Shown here: one piece after another, positions 33,971 to 42,207 of the stretch
Numbering within the stretch: the stretch's first letter is position 1
How the letters are laid out: each line of letters starts with the position of its first letter
NCBI GenBank assembly: GCA_050181915.1
Contig: JBFXCS010000002.1
Location: forward strand, 310,001-374,000
DNA length: 64,000 nt
Origin: JBFXCS01 sp050181915
GTDB taxonomy: Bacteria > Actinomycetota > Thermoleophilia > Miltoncostaeales > Miltoncostaeaceae
Direction of reading: 5' to 3'
The notes under the pieces: model-generated
The model's input: the letters and a program-made list of their open reading frames with translations, nothing else
What the model was told of the DNA's origin: nothing
Database searches by the model: none
Program-made: the position numbers and the translations under genes

Positions 33971-36037
33971 ATGGGTCGGCGTCCCGGAAATGCCGGATCG
34001 ATAAGACGACGGCTGGCCGCGCTCGTCGCGGCCGCGATGCTCGCGCTGGTGGCGGCGCTCGGCGCCGGCGCGGCGCAGGCCGCCGAGGTCGTCGCGGGCG
34101 GCTGGCGCTTCGACGTCCAGAGCGTGCCGCTGCCGAAGGACGGCTATCAGATCGCCTACTCCCAGACGAACAACCTGGTCTGGGCCTCGGCCACCTCCCA
34201 CCACTGGAACCTGGGCTACCCGATGGCGCAGGCGTCATCGGTCACCGCCTTCAACCCGGACACGCTCCAGGCGCTCCGCACGATCACCCCGAACACGCTC
34301 GACCAGGGCCAGCCGACCCAGCGTCCCGAGGCCGCCTACGGCATCGCCGTCGACGACGTGCACAACCGGGTGTGGACGACCGCCAGCCGCGAGGGGACGG
34401 TCGTCGTCTACGACCAGGCCACGGGTGCGAAGGTCGCCACGATCCCCGGCATCCCGCACGGGCGGGACATCGCGATCGACCCCTACCGGAACGCGGCCTA
34501 CGTCAGCGATCCCGGCCAGGGCATCTACAAGATCGACACGAACACCCTCCAGGTCGATCCGGGGGGCCCCATCCCGGGCATCGCGCCGATGAGCCTCGAC
34601 CTGGTCGCCGACCAGACCAAGGCGCTGCTCTACACGGTCGATCTCGACAACGGCAACCTCTACGAGATCGACACGGTCAACATCAACATGCGCACGGTCG
34701 CCCAGACGGGCGGTCAGCGCGCCTCCGGCGTGGCCGTCGACCCCGGCCGCGGGCTCGCCTACGTCTCGAGCCAGGACTCGAAGGACCTGCGCACCATCCG
34801 GCTCTCGGACGGCGCCCTGATCAACACGGCGGCCAGCGAGAACGCGCTGCTCAACACGGCCGTCGACCCCGTCCGCGGCATCGTCTACTCGGCCGAGTTC
34901 GGCGGCGACCGCATCCTCCTGGCCGACGCCACCACCGGCGCCCGGATCGGCGAGATCCAGGTCGGCGCCGCCCCGAACGACGTGGTCGTCGCCAACGGCG
35001 CCGTCTGGGCGGTCGACCGCTCGACCGGGGCCGACGGCAATGCGCGCTTCTGGAAGATCCTCCCCCTCGGCAGGACCGACGCCCCCGACACGCCGATCGG
35101 CGGCGGGCCGGGCGGCGGCGCCACGGCCACCGTCGAGGGGACGCCCCGCCTGGGCGGCACGATCACCCTCCGCGGCAGCGGCTGGCAGACCCAGGACGGC
35201 ACGCAGGGCTCCGTGATCGCGATCAAGCTGGACGACGGTCGCATCGCGAAGCCCACCGGCGACGTCTGGCAGGTCATCGAGGCGGGCGCCGACGGCACCT
35301 TCACGGCCACCGTCAAGCTCCCCGACGGCACCACCGACGCCACCAACGGGTCCACCCCGGCCTACTCGACGGGCGCGCACTGGCTGCGACTGCTCACCGG
35401 CTCGCTGCGCTCCGGTGACCGGGTCCGCACCCAGCGCATCGACATCAACGTCCAGGCCGCGGCCGGTGCCCCGACGAACACCGCACGGCCGGCCATCGCC
35501 GGCACGGTGGCCTTCGGCTCGAAGCTCACCGCCCGCAACGGCACCTGGAACGGCGCCGACGGCGCCACCTTCAAGTACCAGTGGCTGCGCGCCGGCAAGC
35601 CGATCGCGAAGGCCACGCGCCGCACCTACACGGTGACGGCCAAGGACATCCGCAAGAAGCTGTCGGTGCGGGTCACCGCGACCTCACCGGCCGGTGCGGC
35701 CTCGGCGACGTCGGCGGCCAAGACCGCCGCCAAGGCGAAGGCCAAGGTCACCGTCATCGCCGGCAAGCGGGTCGGCGGCGGCCGGGTGCCGGTCACCGTG
35801 AAGGTGGCCATCGGCACGCGCCGCCCGGCCACCGGGCGGGTGCGGGTGCTGGTGGGCGGCACGACCGCCGCCACCGTGACGCTGCGCGCGCGCTCCAAGG
35901 GCATCGTCAGGGTGCTCGTGCCCGCCCGCAGCACAACCGTGGTGTCGGCCGTGTACCTCGGCAACGCCACTTGGGCCAAGGTCACGGGCAAGAAGACGCT
36001 GCGCGTCGGCGCCGCGGGTCGCGTTGCCGCGAAGTAG
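33971..36037 (+). CDS. Secreted YncE-like beta-propeller protein with Ig-like modules
   Basis: A 688-residue exported protein. The ATG at 33971 has GGAGGGAG just upstream and a clear signal peptide (LAALVAAAMLALVAALGAGAAQA). Residues about 45-375 form a seven-bladed YVTN/YncE-type propeller with repeats such as GIAVDDVHNRVWTTASREGT, GRDIAIDPYRNAAYVSD and GVAVDPGRGLAYVSSQD. Next comes a module (about 390-495) containing GGTITLRGSGW, IAIKLDDGR and HWLRLLTGS, also found in three secreted proteins at 56.6-59.5 kb. The C-terminus has two Ig-like domains (about 500-580 with KFQWLRAGKPI-type strands, and 590-688). No enzymatic motif is seen. A surface binding role is inferred. Confidence 0.75.
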   Translation: MGRRPGNAGSIRRRLAALVAAAMLALVAALGAGAAQAAEVVAGGWRFDVQSVPLPKDGYQIAYSQTNNLVWASATSHHWNLGYPMAQASSVTAFNPDTLQALRTITPNTLDQGQPTQRPEAAYGIAVDDVHNRVWTTASREGTVVVYDQATGAKVATIPGIPHGRDIAIDPYRNAAYVSDPGQGIYKIDTNTLQVDPGGPIPGIAPMSLDLVADQTKALLYTVDLDNGNLYEIDTVNINMRTVAQTGGQRASGVAVDPGRGLAYVSSQDSKDLRTIRLSDGALINTAASENALLNTAVDPVRGIVYSAEFGGDRILLADATTGARIGEIQVGAAPNDVVVANGAVWAVDRSTGADGNARFWKILPLGRTDAPDTPIGGGPGGGATATVEGTPRLGGTITLRGSGWQTQDGTQGSVIAIKLDDGRIAKPTGDVWQVIEAGADGTFTATVKLPDGTTDATNGSTPAYSTGAHWLRLLTGSLRSGDRVRTQRIDINVQAAAGAPTNTARPAIAGTVAFGSKLTARNGTWNGADGATFKYQWLRAGKPIAKATRRTYTVTAKDIRKKLSVRVTATSPAGAASATSAAKTAAKAKAKVTVIAGKRVGGGRVPVTVKVAIGTRRPATGRVRVLVGGTTAATVTLRARSKGIVRVLVPARSTTVVSAVYLGNATWAKVTGKKTLRVGAAGRVAAK

Positions 36038-36052
36038 CACCGGTCGCCACGC

Positions 36053-36087
36053 GGTGCCGGGGGGCTTCTCCGATCGCCCCCGGCACC
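36053..36087 (+). terminator. First of two tandem hairpins after the propeller gene
   Basis: GGTGCC-GGGGGC pairs with GCCCCCGGCACC around a ten-base loop. Confidence 0.6.
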
Positions 36088-36118
36088 CGCTTCCGGGGGC
36101 GCCGGCCCCCGGAAGCGG
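36087..36118 (+). terminator. Second tandem hairpin after the propeller gene
   Basis: A 14-base perfect stem (CCGCTTCCGGGGGC and complement) with loop GCCG, directly abutting the first hairpin. Together they isolate the propeller gene from the next operon. Confidence 0.6.
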
Positions 36119-36268
36119 CGCACCGGCCAGAGTGCGCCCCCGCCGGACGGTGCGGGGCGCGACGGCACCAGGACGGGATGTCTGTGACCGCGCCATGACC
36201 GGTTGATCGGGTCGCGCGCGGCCGCGACCGCGAGCGACGGGGCGCACCCACTCCCCGCCCCCATCGAG

Positions 36269-38740
36269 ATGCCGGGACCCTGGCGGTCGATCGGCGCCCG
36301 ACTGGACGAGGTGGCCCGCGCCCTGCCGGACCGCGTCGCGCTGCGCTCCGCCGGCCGGACGATCACCTACGCCGACCTCCTGCGCCGGGCGACCGACCGG
36401 GCGCGGGCGCTGCGCCGCCACATGGCGGCCGAGCCGCCGTCGCGGCCGGTGGCGCTCGACATCCGCTCCGACGCCGACTGCGTCGTCTCCTTCCTGGCGA
36501 TCGTGCTGTCCGGCCGGCCGGCCGTGCCGCTCGACCCGATGCTGCCCGAGGCGCGGACGGCCGCGATCGTCGAGGCGGGCGGGGCCCTGCGCCTCGACGT
36601 CGACCGGCTGGAGTCGCTGCCGGCGGCGCCGGACGAGGCGCTGCCCGAAGCCGACCTCGACGACCCCGCGGTCATCTTCTTCACGTCTGGCTCGACGGGC
36701 ACCCCCAAGGGCGTCGTCCACCCCCACGCCGCCTGGCTCAACCAGGCCTACACGGCGCGCGCCTCGCTCGACCTCGGACCGGCCGACTGCAACGCGCTGA
36801 TCCTCCCCATGAGCTTCGGCGGCGGGCTCGACATCGTCTTCATGTCGCTGCTGACCGGCGGCGAGATGCTGGTCCACGACCCGCGCCTGCTCGGCCTGCC
36901 CGCGCTGGTCGAGACCCTGCGCGCGCCGGGGGTGACGACCCTCCACACCACCCCCTCGCTGCTGCGCTCCCTGCTCGACGGCCTCGCCCCCGGCGAGGTG
37001 CTGCCCGGCGTCCGCGTCGTGACCACCTGCGGCGAGGCGGTCCACTCGTCGCTGATCGAGCGCCTGCGCACCCACTGCGAGCCCGACGCCGACTACCTGG
37101 GCTGGTCCGGGGCGTCCGAGATCGGCACCCTCGCCTACTTCCGGCTGCCCGCCGGCGCGCCGGTGCCCGCCGGGATCATCCCGGTGGGCCGACCGGCCGC
37201 CAACAAGGTCGTCGAGGTGCTCGACGACCGCGGGCGGCCGCTCGGACCGGGGCACACCGGCGAGGTGGCCGTCACCTCGCGCTACCTGTCGCTGGGGTAC
37301 CACGACAACGCGGAGCTCACGGCCGAGCGCTTCACGCGCAACGACGACGGCACCACGACCTATCGCGGCGGCGACCTCGGCCGCTGGGACGACGACGGCG
37401 TCCTGCACCTGCGCGGGCGCGCCGACGCCGCCCTCAAGGTGGGCGGCTACCTGGTGGAGCCGGCCGAGGTCGAGGGCGCCCTGCTCGACACGCCGGGGGT
37501 GCGCGAGGCCGTCGTCAGCGGCCACCGCTCCGTGGCCCCCGACGGCACCGCCCGCGTCCAGCTCGTCGCGCACGTGGTCCCGGCGGCGGCCGAGCTCGCC
37601 CTCACGCCGGCCTCGCTGCGCCGGTCGCTGCGCGATCGCCTGCCCACCTGGATGGTCCCCACCCACGTCCTGATGCACGAGGCGCTGCCGCGCAACGAGC
37701 GCGGCAAGACCGCCCGCGAGGCCCTGCCGGCGCCCGCCGGCGCCGCGGGCTCCGCCGCGCCCCGGACGCCCACCGAGCTGATCGTCGCCGACATCTGGCG
37801 CGACGTGCTGGGCGTGTCGGAGGTATGGGCCGACGCGGACTTCTGGGAGATGGGCGCCGACTCGCTGTCGGTCGAGGAGCTCATGGCGGGCGTCGAGCAG
37901 GCGACCGGCGCGGACCTGTCGTCGGCCGACCTCATCGAGGCGCCCACGATCGCGGCGCTGGCCGCGCTGATCGACGGCCGCGAGGCGGCCGTCGCCGACC
38001 TGCCCGCCACGGCCGTGCGCCTGCGCGCCGGCTCCGCCGCGCCCCCGGTGCTGGCCTTCGCCGGCGGCGGCGCCGGGGCGCTGTCGCTGCAGCCGATCGC
38101 CGCGGCCCTCGCCGTCGACGTCCCCTTCCACGCCTTCCACGCGAGCGGCTACGCCGCGCGCGCCCTGCCCGACTGGTCGCTGCGCGCCGTCGTGCGCCGC
38201 CACCTGGCCGTGATCCGGCGCGTCGCGCCCGAGGGCCCGCGCGTGCTCGTGGGCCATTCCTTCGGCGGCCTGCTCGCCCTCGAGACGGCGGCGATCCTGG
38301 CCGCCGAGGGCGTCGAGGTGCCGCTGGTCGTGCTCCTCGACACCGTCCTCCCCGACCCGGTCGTCGCCGGCGCCGCGCCCGGCGCGGCCCCCGCCGAGCG
38401 GCGCCCCGCCGCGATCCCGCCGCTGCGCGAGCGCCTGAGGATGCACGCCCGCCTGCTCGGTGCCGGGCTCGTCCGCTACCCCCCCGCCGTGCGCGACGCG
38501 GTGTTCTGGGAGCAGAGCCTGCGGATGATCAACCGGCACCGCCTCACCACCTGGGGTGGGCGCACGATCGTCTTCACCGCCCCCGAGAACCCCGACGACC
38601 CCGCCATGTGGGGCCGGGTGCTGACCGGCCCCCACGAGGTCGTCCCGATCGACGGAGGCCACTCCTCGATCCTGCGCCCGCCGTTCAACCGCCCGATCGT
38701 CGACCGCCTCGATGCGGAGCTCTCGGCGATGGGCGCATGA
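36269..38740 (+). CDS. Single-module NRPS-like enzyme: adenylation-thiolation-thioesterase
   Basis: An 823-residue A-T-TE protein. The adenylation domain (about 1-485) has FFTSGSTGTPKGVVHPH at 136, GWSGASEIGTLAYF where peptide synthetases usually have a YGPTE motif, GEVAVTSRYLSLGYHDN, YRGGDLGRW and LKVGGYLVEPAEVE. The carrier domain (about 500-570) has the phosphopantetheine serine S532 in MGADSLSVEEL. The type I thioesterase (about 590-823) has S664 in VGHSFGGLLAL and the catalytic His in DGGHSSIL. There is no condensation domain, so it would activate one carboxylic acid and release or dimerise it. The start is uncertain: the ATG at 36269 is chosen, with a TTG at 36203 possible. It heads a long plus-strand gene run. 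Confidence 0.82.
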   Translation: MPGPWRSIGARLDEVARALPDRVALRSAGRTITYADLLRRATDRARALRRHMAAEPPSRPVALDIRSDADCVVSFLAIVLSGRPAVPLDPMLPEARTAAIVEAGGALRLDVDRLESLPAAPDEALPEADLDDPAVIFFTSGSTGTPKGVVHPHAAWLNQAYTARASLDLGPADCNALILPMSFGGGLDIVFMSLLTGGEMLVHDPRLLGLPALVETLRAPGVTTLHTTPSLLRSLLDGLAPGEVLPGVRVVTTCGEAVHSSLIERLRTHCEPDADYLGWSGASEIGTLAYFRLPAGAPVPAGIIPVGRPAANKVVEVLDDRGRPLGPGHTGEVAVTSRYLSLGYHDNAELTAERFTRNDDGTTTYRGGDLGRWDDDGVLHLRGRADAALKVGGYLVEPAEVEGALLDTPGVREAVVSGHRSVAPDGTARVQLVAHVVPAAAELALTPASLRRSLRDRLPTWMVPTHVLMHEALPRNERGKTAREALPAPAGAAGSAAPRTPTELIVADIWRDVLGVSEVWADADFWEMGADSLSVEELMAGVEQATGADLSSADLIEAPTIAALAALIDGREAAVADLPATAVRLRAGSAAPPVLAFAGGGAGALSLQPIAAALAVDVPFHAFHASGYAARALPDWSLRAVVRRHLAVIRRVAPEGPRVLVGHSFGGLLALETAAILAAEGVEVPLVVLLDTVLPDPVVAGAAPGAAPAERRPAAIPPLRERLRMHARLLGAGLVRYPPAVRDAVFWEQSLRMINRHRLTTWGGRTIVFTAPENPDDPAMWGRVLTGPHEVVPIDGGHSSILRPPFNRPIVDRLDAELSAMGA

Positions 38741-38762
38741 CCCCGATCGGAAGGAGCTCCCC

Positions 38763-39746
38763 GTGTCGAGACTGATCCGCACCCTGGCCGCGCTGGCGGT
38801 CCTCGCCCTCGCCCTCGGCGTCGCCGCCTGCGGCGACGACTCCGACGATGCCGCCGCCACCACCTCCGCTGCACCCGGGGGCACCCCGGTCACGGTCGCG
38901 GTGCTGCCGATCATCGAGACCGCGGCCGTCTACGTCGCCCAGGAGAAGGGGCTCTTCGCCGAGCAGGGCCTCGACGTCACGATCACGACCGCGAACACGA
39001 GCTCGGCGATCATCCCCGGCCTCGTCAGCGGCCAGTACGACATCGGCTTCAGCAACATGGTGACCTTCCTGCTGGCCAACAACGAGGGGCTGGGGCTCAC
39101 CGCGATCGCCGCCGGGTCGGCGCCCAATCCGGCGGGCGACGAGGACATGGCGTCGGTCATCGCCACCGACCCGGCGATCAGGACCATGGCCGACCTGAAG
39201 GGCAAGACCGTGGCGGTCAACGCCCTCAACAACATCGCGGCCGTCAGCCTCAACGAGTCGCTGCGCAAGGCCGGCGTCGACCCGGGCGACGTGAAGCTGG
39301 TGGAGCTCGGCTTCGGCGACCAGGGAGCGGCCCTCGCCGACGGCCAGGTCGACGCCGCCTTCACGGTCGAGCCCTTCATGGCCATCGCCACGAAGGACGG
39401 CGCGCACGTCGTGGGCTACCCCTACCTCGACGTCGACCCCGACCTCACGATCGCGTCGTACGTGATGAGCGACAAGACCCTCGCCGCCGACCCCGAGGTG
39501 GCGACGAAGTTCGCCGCGGCCGTGCGCGCGGCGGTCGGCCTGATCGACTCCGACCGGCAGGTGCTGCTCGACGCCGTCTCGAGCTTCAGCGACATCGACC
39601 CGAAGCTGCTGCCGGGCCTGGTCCTGTGCGGCTTCCCCACCGCCATCAACCGCGAGTCGGTCGCCAACTGGGGCCGGCTGATGGTGGAGGACGGCCTGGT
39701 CGAGCGCGCCCCGGACGTCGATCCCCTGATCGCCGAGGGGGCATAG
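38763..39746 (+). CDS. ABC substrate-binding lipoprotein, NitT/TauT type
   Basis: A 327-residue lipoprotein with lipobox LGVAAC (C23). The fold matches SsuA/TauA/ThiY-type binding proteins: VAVLPIIETAAVYVAQEKGLFAEQGLDVTIT at the start, SGQYDIGFSNMVTFL, and LKGKTVAVNALNN. Such proteins deliver nitrate, sulfonates, taurine or pyrimidine precursors. The GTG at 38763 has AAGGAG six bases upstream, and the gene begins 22 bases after the A-T-TE enzyme's stop, so the two are co-transcribed. The ligand is not predictable. Confidence 0.87.
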   Translation: MSRLIRTLAALAVLALALGVAACGDDSDDAAATTSAAPGGTPVTVAVLPIIETAAVYVAQEKGLFAEQGLDVTITTANTSSAIIPGLVSGQYDIGFSNMVTFLLANNEGLGLTAIAAGSAPNPAGDEDMASVIATDPAIRTMADLKGKTVAVNALNNIAAVSLNESLRKAGVDPGDVKLVELGFGDQGAALADGQVDAAFTVEPFMAIATKDGAHVVGYPYLDVDPDLTIASYVMSDKTLAADPEVATKFAAAVRAAVGLIDSDRQVLLDAVSSFSDIDPKLLPGLVLCGFPTAINRESVANWGRLMVEDGLVERAPDVDPLIAEGA

Positions 39747-39752
39747 GCGATC

Positions 39753-40643
39753 GTGGACGCCCCGACCGGACCCCTCGTGGGCTCCGGCGCACCGGCCGGC
39801 GAGCCCGTCGCCGCGACGGCCGCCCCGCGCGCCCACCGCGCGCGGGGGGTCGCGGCGCGGGTGCGCGACGACGGCGCGCAGCGCGTGTGGTGGGGCGCCG
39901 TCGGCGTCGCGCTCACCCTGGCCGCGATCGAGCTCGTCGCCCGGTCGGGGCTGGTGGCGCGCCGCTACTTCCCGCCCCCGACGGAGGTCGCGCCCGAGAT
40001 GCTGCGGCTGCTGTCGCAGGATCGCTTCTGGAGCGCCACCCGGGCGACGCTCGACGGCTGGGCCATGGGCTTCGGCATCGCCGCCGGCCTGGGCCTGATC
40101 CTCGGCGTGCTGCTCGGCGCCCACCCGCTGGTCCGGGCGTTCACGGCGTCGACCGTCGACTTCCTCCGCCCGGTGCCGTCGGTCGCCTTCATCCCGGTCG
40201 TGGTGCTGCTGTTCGGAACCGAGATCGGCTCGAAGGTGTCGCTGGTCGCCTACGCCGCCGTGTGGCCCGTGCTGATCCAGGTGGTCTACGGCATCACCGA
40301 CGTCGACCCGGTGGCGCGCGACACCGCCCGCTCCCTCCGCCTGGGCCCGATCGCCCGCATGCGGCACCTGGTGTGGCCCAGCGCCCTCCCCTACGCGCTC
40401 ACCGGGGTGCGCCTGGCCGCGTCGGTGGCGCTGGTGGTGGGCGTCGCCGCCGAGCTCATCATCGGCAACCCGGGGCTCGGCAACGCGATCGCCTCGGCCA
40501 AGGAGGGCGCGGCCTTCACCCGCATGTACGCGCTGATCGCCTTCACCGGGATCATCGGGGTGACGATCAACGCCGGCCTGGGCGGGCTGCAGCGCTGGGC
40601 GCTGCGCCACTATCCGCCCGATCGCGCGGGGCGGGCGCGATGA
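39753..40643 (+). CDS. ABC transporter permease, NitT/TauT (SsuC-like) type, first copy
   Basis: A 296-residue inner-membrane permease with about six helices after a polar N-terminus of about 45 residues. The EAA loop lies in DPVARDTARSLRLGPIARMRHLVWPSALPYALTGVRLA (about 185-222), as in SsuC/TauC. VPSVAFIPVVVLLFG is a typical helix. It starts six bases after the binding-protein stop and overlaps the next permease gene by four bases (ATGA). It would pair with the second permease as a heterodimer. Confidence 0.88.
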   Translation: MDAPTGPLVGSGAPAGEPVAATAAPRAHRARGVAARVRDDGAQRVWWGAVGVALTLAAIELVARSGLVARRYFPPPTEVAPEMLRLLSQDRFWSATRATLDGWAMGFGIAAGLGLILGVLLGAHPLVRAFTASTVDFLRPVPSVAFIPVVVLLFGTEIGSKVSLVAYAAVWPVLIQVVYGITDVDPVARDTARSLRLGPIARMRHLVWPSALPYALTGVRLAASVALVVGVAAELIIGNPGLGNAIASAKEGAAFTRMYALIAFTGIIGVTINAGLGGLQRWALRHYPPDRAGRAR

Positions 40644-41422
40644 CGGCCCGGCGGATCGCCCTGAGGACCTTCAACGTCGTGGCCCTGCCGGCCGCGCTGC
40701 TCGCCGTCTGGTGGTGGGCCAGCGCCGGCAGCACCAGCCCCTTCTTCCCCCCGCTGTCGCGCATCCTCGACGCCTCCTCGGAGGTGTGGACCGTCGAGAC
40801 CCTGCGCGAGGCGGTCGCCCCGAGCCTCGCGCGGCTGGCCGCGGGCGTCGCCGTCGCCTCCGTCGCGGGGATCGCCCTCGGCGTCCTGATCGGCCGGCGG
40901 CGGCGCGTCGATCACGCCCTCGCGCCGGTGCTCGAGTTCTTCCGCGCCGTCCCGCCGCCGGTGCTGGTGCCGGCGCTGATCGTGCTGATCGGGATCGGCG
41001 ACTCGATGCGCGTCACCCTGATCGCGCTGGGCTGCCTGTGGCCGGTGCTGCTCAACACCGCCGACGGGGTCCGGTCGATCGACGCCGTCGCGCTCGACAC
41101 CGCCCGCAGCCTGCGCCTCACCGCCCTCGGCAACCTGCGCCACGTGATCCTGCCGGCGGCGTCGCCGCGCATCGCCGCCGGCATGTACCAGGCCCTCGGC
41201 ATCGGCGTGGTGCTGATGGTGATCAGCGAGATGTTCGCCGCGAGCACCGGCATCGGCGCGACCGTCGTCCGGTTCCAGCAGAGCTTCGCCACGACCAAGA
41301 TGTGGAGCGGAGTGCTGATGCTGGGGCTGATCGGCATCCTGCTGTCGGTCGCCTTCCGGGCCGTCGAGCGGCGGCTGCTGCACTGGTACGAGGCCTCGCG
41401 CGCGGCGGAGCGCTCCCGATGA
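40640..41422 (+). CDS. ABC transporter permease, NitT/TauT type, second copy
   Basis: A 260-residue permease homologous to the preceding one. The EAA loop is DAVALDTARSLRLTALGNLRHVILPAASPRIAAGMYQALG (about 152-191), and FFRAVPPPVLVPALIVLIG matches the corresponding helix. Two different permease genes in one NitT/TauT cassette are less common than a single homodimeric one. It is coupled by ATGA overlaps on both sides. Confidence 0.88.
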   Translation: MTARRIALRTFNVVALPAALLAVWWWASAGSTSPFFPPLSRILDASSEVWTVETLREAVAPSLARLAAGVAVASVAGIALGVLIGRRRRVDHALAPVLEFFRAVPPPVLVPALIVLIGIGDSMRVTLIALGCLWPVLLNTADGVRSIDAVALDTARSLRLTALGNLRHVILPAASPRIAAGMYQALGIGVVLMVISEMFAASTGIGATVVRFQQSFATTKMWSGVLMLGLIGILLSVAFRAVERRLLHWYEASRAAERSR

Positions 41423-42207
41423 GCGCCGCGGCCGGCGGGCCCATGCTCGACGTGCGCGGCCTGCGCCGGGTCTACGCGGACGGCCGCGAGTCGATCGAGG
41501 CCGTCGCCGACCTCACCTTCCAGGTGCCGCGCGGCCAGTTCGCCTGCATGGTCGGCCCCTCCGGCTGCGGCAAGACGACCCTGCTGCGCTGCCTGGCGGG
41601 CCTGCTGGCGCCCACCGAGGGCGCGGTGGTGATGGACGGCGCGGCGGTGACCGCGCCGCCGCGGGGGATGGCGCTCGTGCTGCAGGAGTACGCCCGCAGC
41701 CTCTTCCCCTGGAAGAGCGTCAGGGCGAACGTCGAGCTGCCGCTGCGCTACGGCGGCGTGCCGAAGGGGGAGCGGGCCGACCGGGTGGAGGAGGCGCTCG
41801 CCTCGGTGGGCCTCGCGGGCCGCTCGCGCTCGTACCCCTGGCAGCTGTCGGGCGGCATGCAGCAGCGCGTGGCGCTGGCCCGCGCGATCGCCGTGCGCCC
41901 CAAGGTGCTGGTCATGGACGAGCCCTTCGCCGCGGTCGACGCCCAGACCCGCGCCGAGCTCGAGGACCTCGTGCGCCGGCTGTGGGGCGAGCTCGGCATC
42001 ACGGTGCTGTTCGTCACCCACGACATCGACGAGGCCGTCTACCTCGGCGAGCGGGTGCTGGTGCTCGGCCCGCCGCCGCGCTCCCTGCGGGCCGACATCC
42101 CGGTCGAGCTCCCGGCCGAGCGCGACCAGGTCGCCACCCGCGGCCTGCCGGCCTTCAGCGACCACCGCGCCCGGCTCCACCGCGAGATCGCGCTGGCCCG
42201 CGCGTGA
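41419..42207 (+). CDS. ABC transporter ATP-binding protein, NitT/TauT (SsuB-like) type
   Basis: A 262-residue ATPase. Walker A is GPSGCGKTTLLRCLAGL, the Q-loop region MALVLQEYARSLFPWKSV is typical of SsuB/TauB, the signature is LSGGMQQRVALARAIA, Walker B VLVMDEPFAAVD, and the switch His sits in FVTHDIDEAVYL. It completes the importer. Its stop overlaps the start of the flippase gene (GTGA), physically linking uptake to the glycan genes. Confidence 0.92.
   Translation: MSAAAGGPMLDVRGLRRVYADGRESIEAVADLTFQVPRGQFACMVGPSGCGKTTLLRCLAGLLAPTEGAVVMDGAAVTAPPRGMALVLQEYARSLFPWKSVRANVELPLRYGGVPKGERADRVEEALASVGLAGRSRSYPWQLSGGMQQRVALARAIAVRPKVLVMDEPFAAVDAQTRAELEDLVRRLWGELGITVLFVTHDIDEAVYLGERVLVLGPPPRSLRADIPVELPAERDQVATRGLPAFSDHRARLHREIALARA

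Noticed and set aside
36269..38740. A-T-TE enzyme as the synthetase of the siderophore imported at 52-56 kb
   Set aside because: There is no condensation domain and no 2,3-dihydroxybenzoate or hydroxamate gene nearby, and the gene is coupled to a NitT/TauT importer. A link to iron cannot be supported.
35684..38914. A 1076-codon minus-strand frame opposite the A-T-TE gene
   Set aside because: It mirrors the A-T-TE coding sequence; its composition is Arg/Gly/His-rich with no domain.
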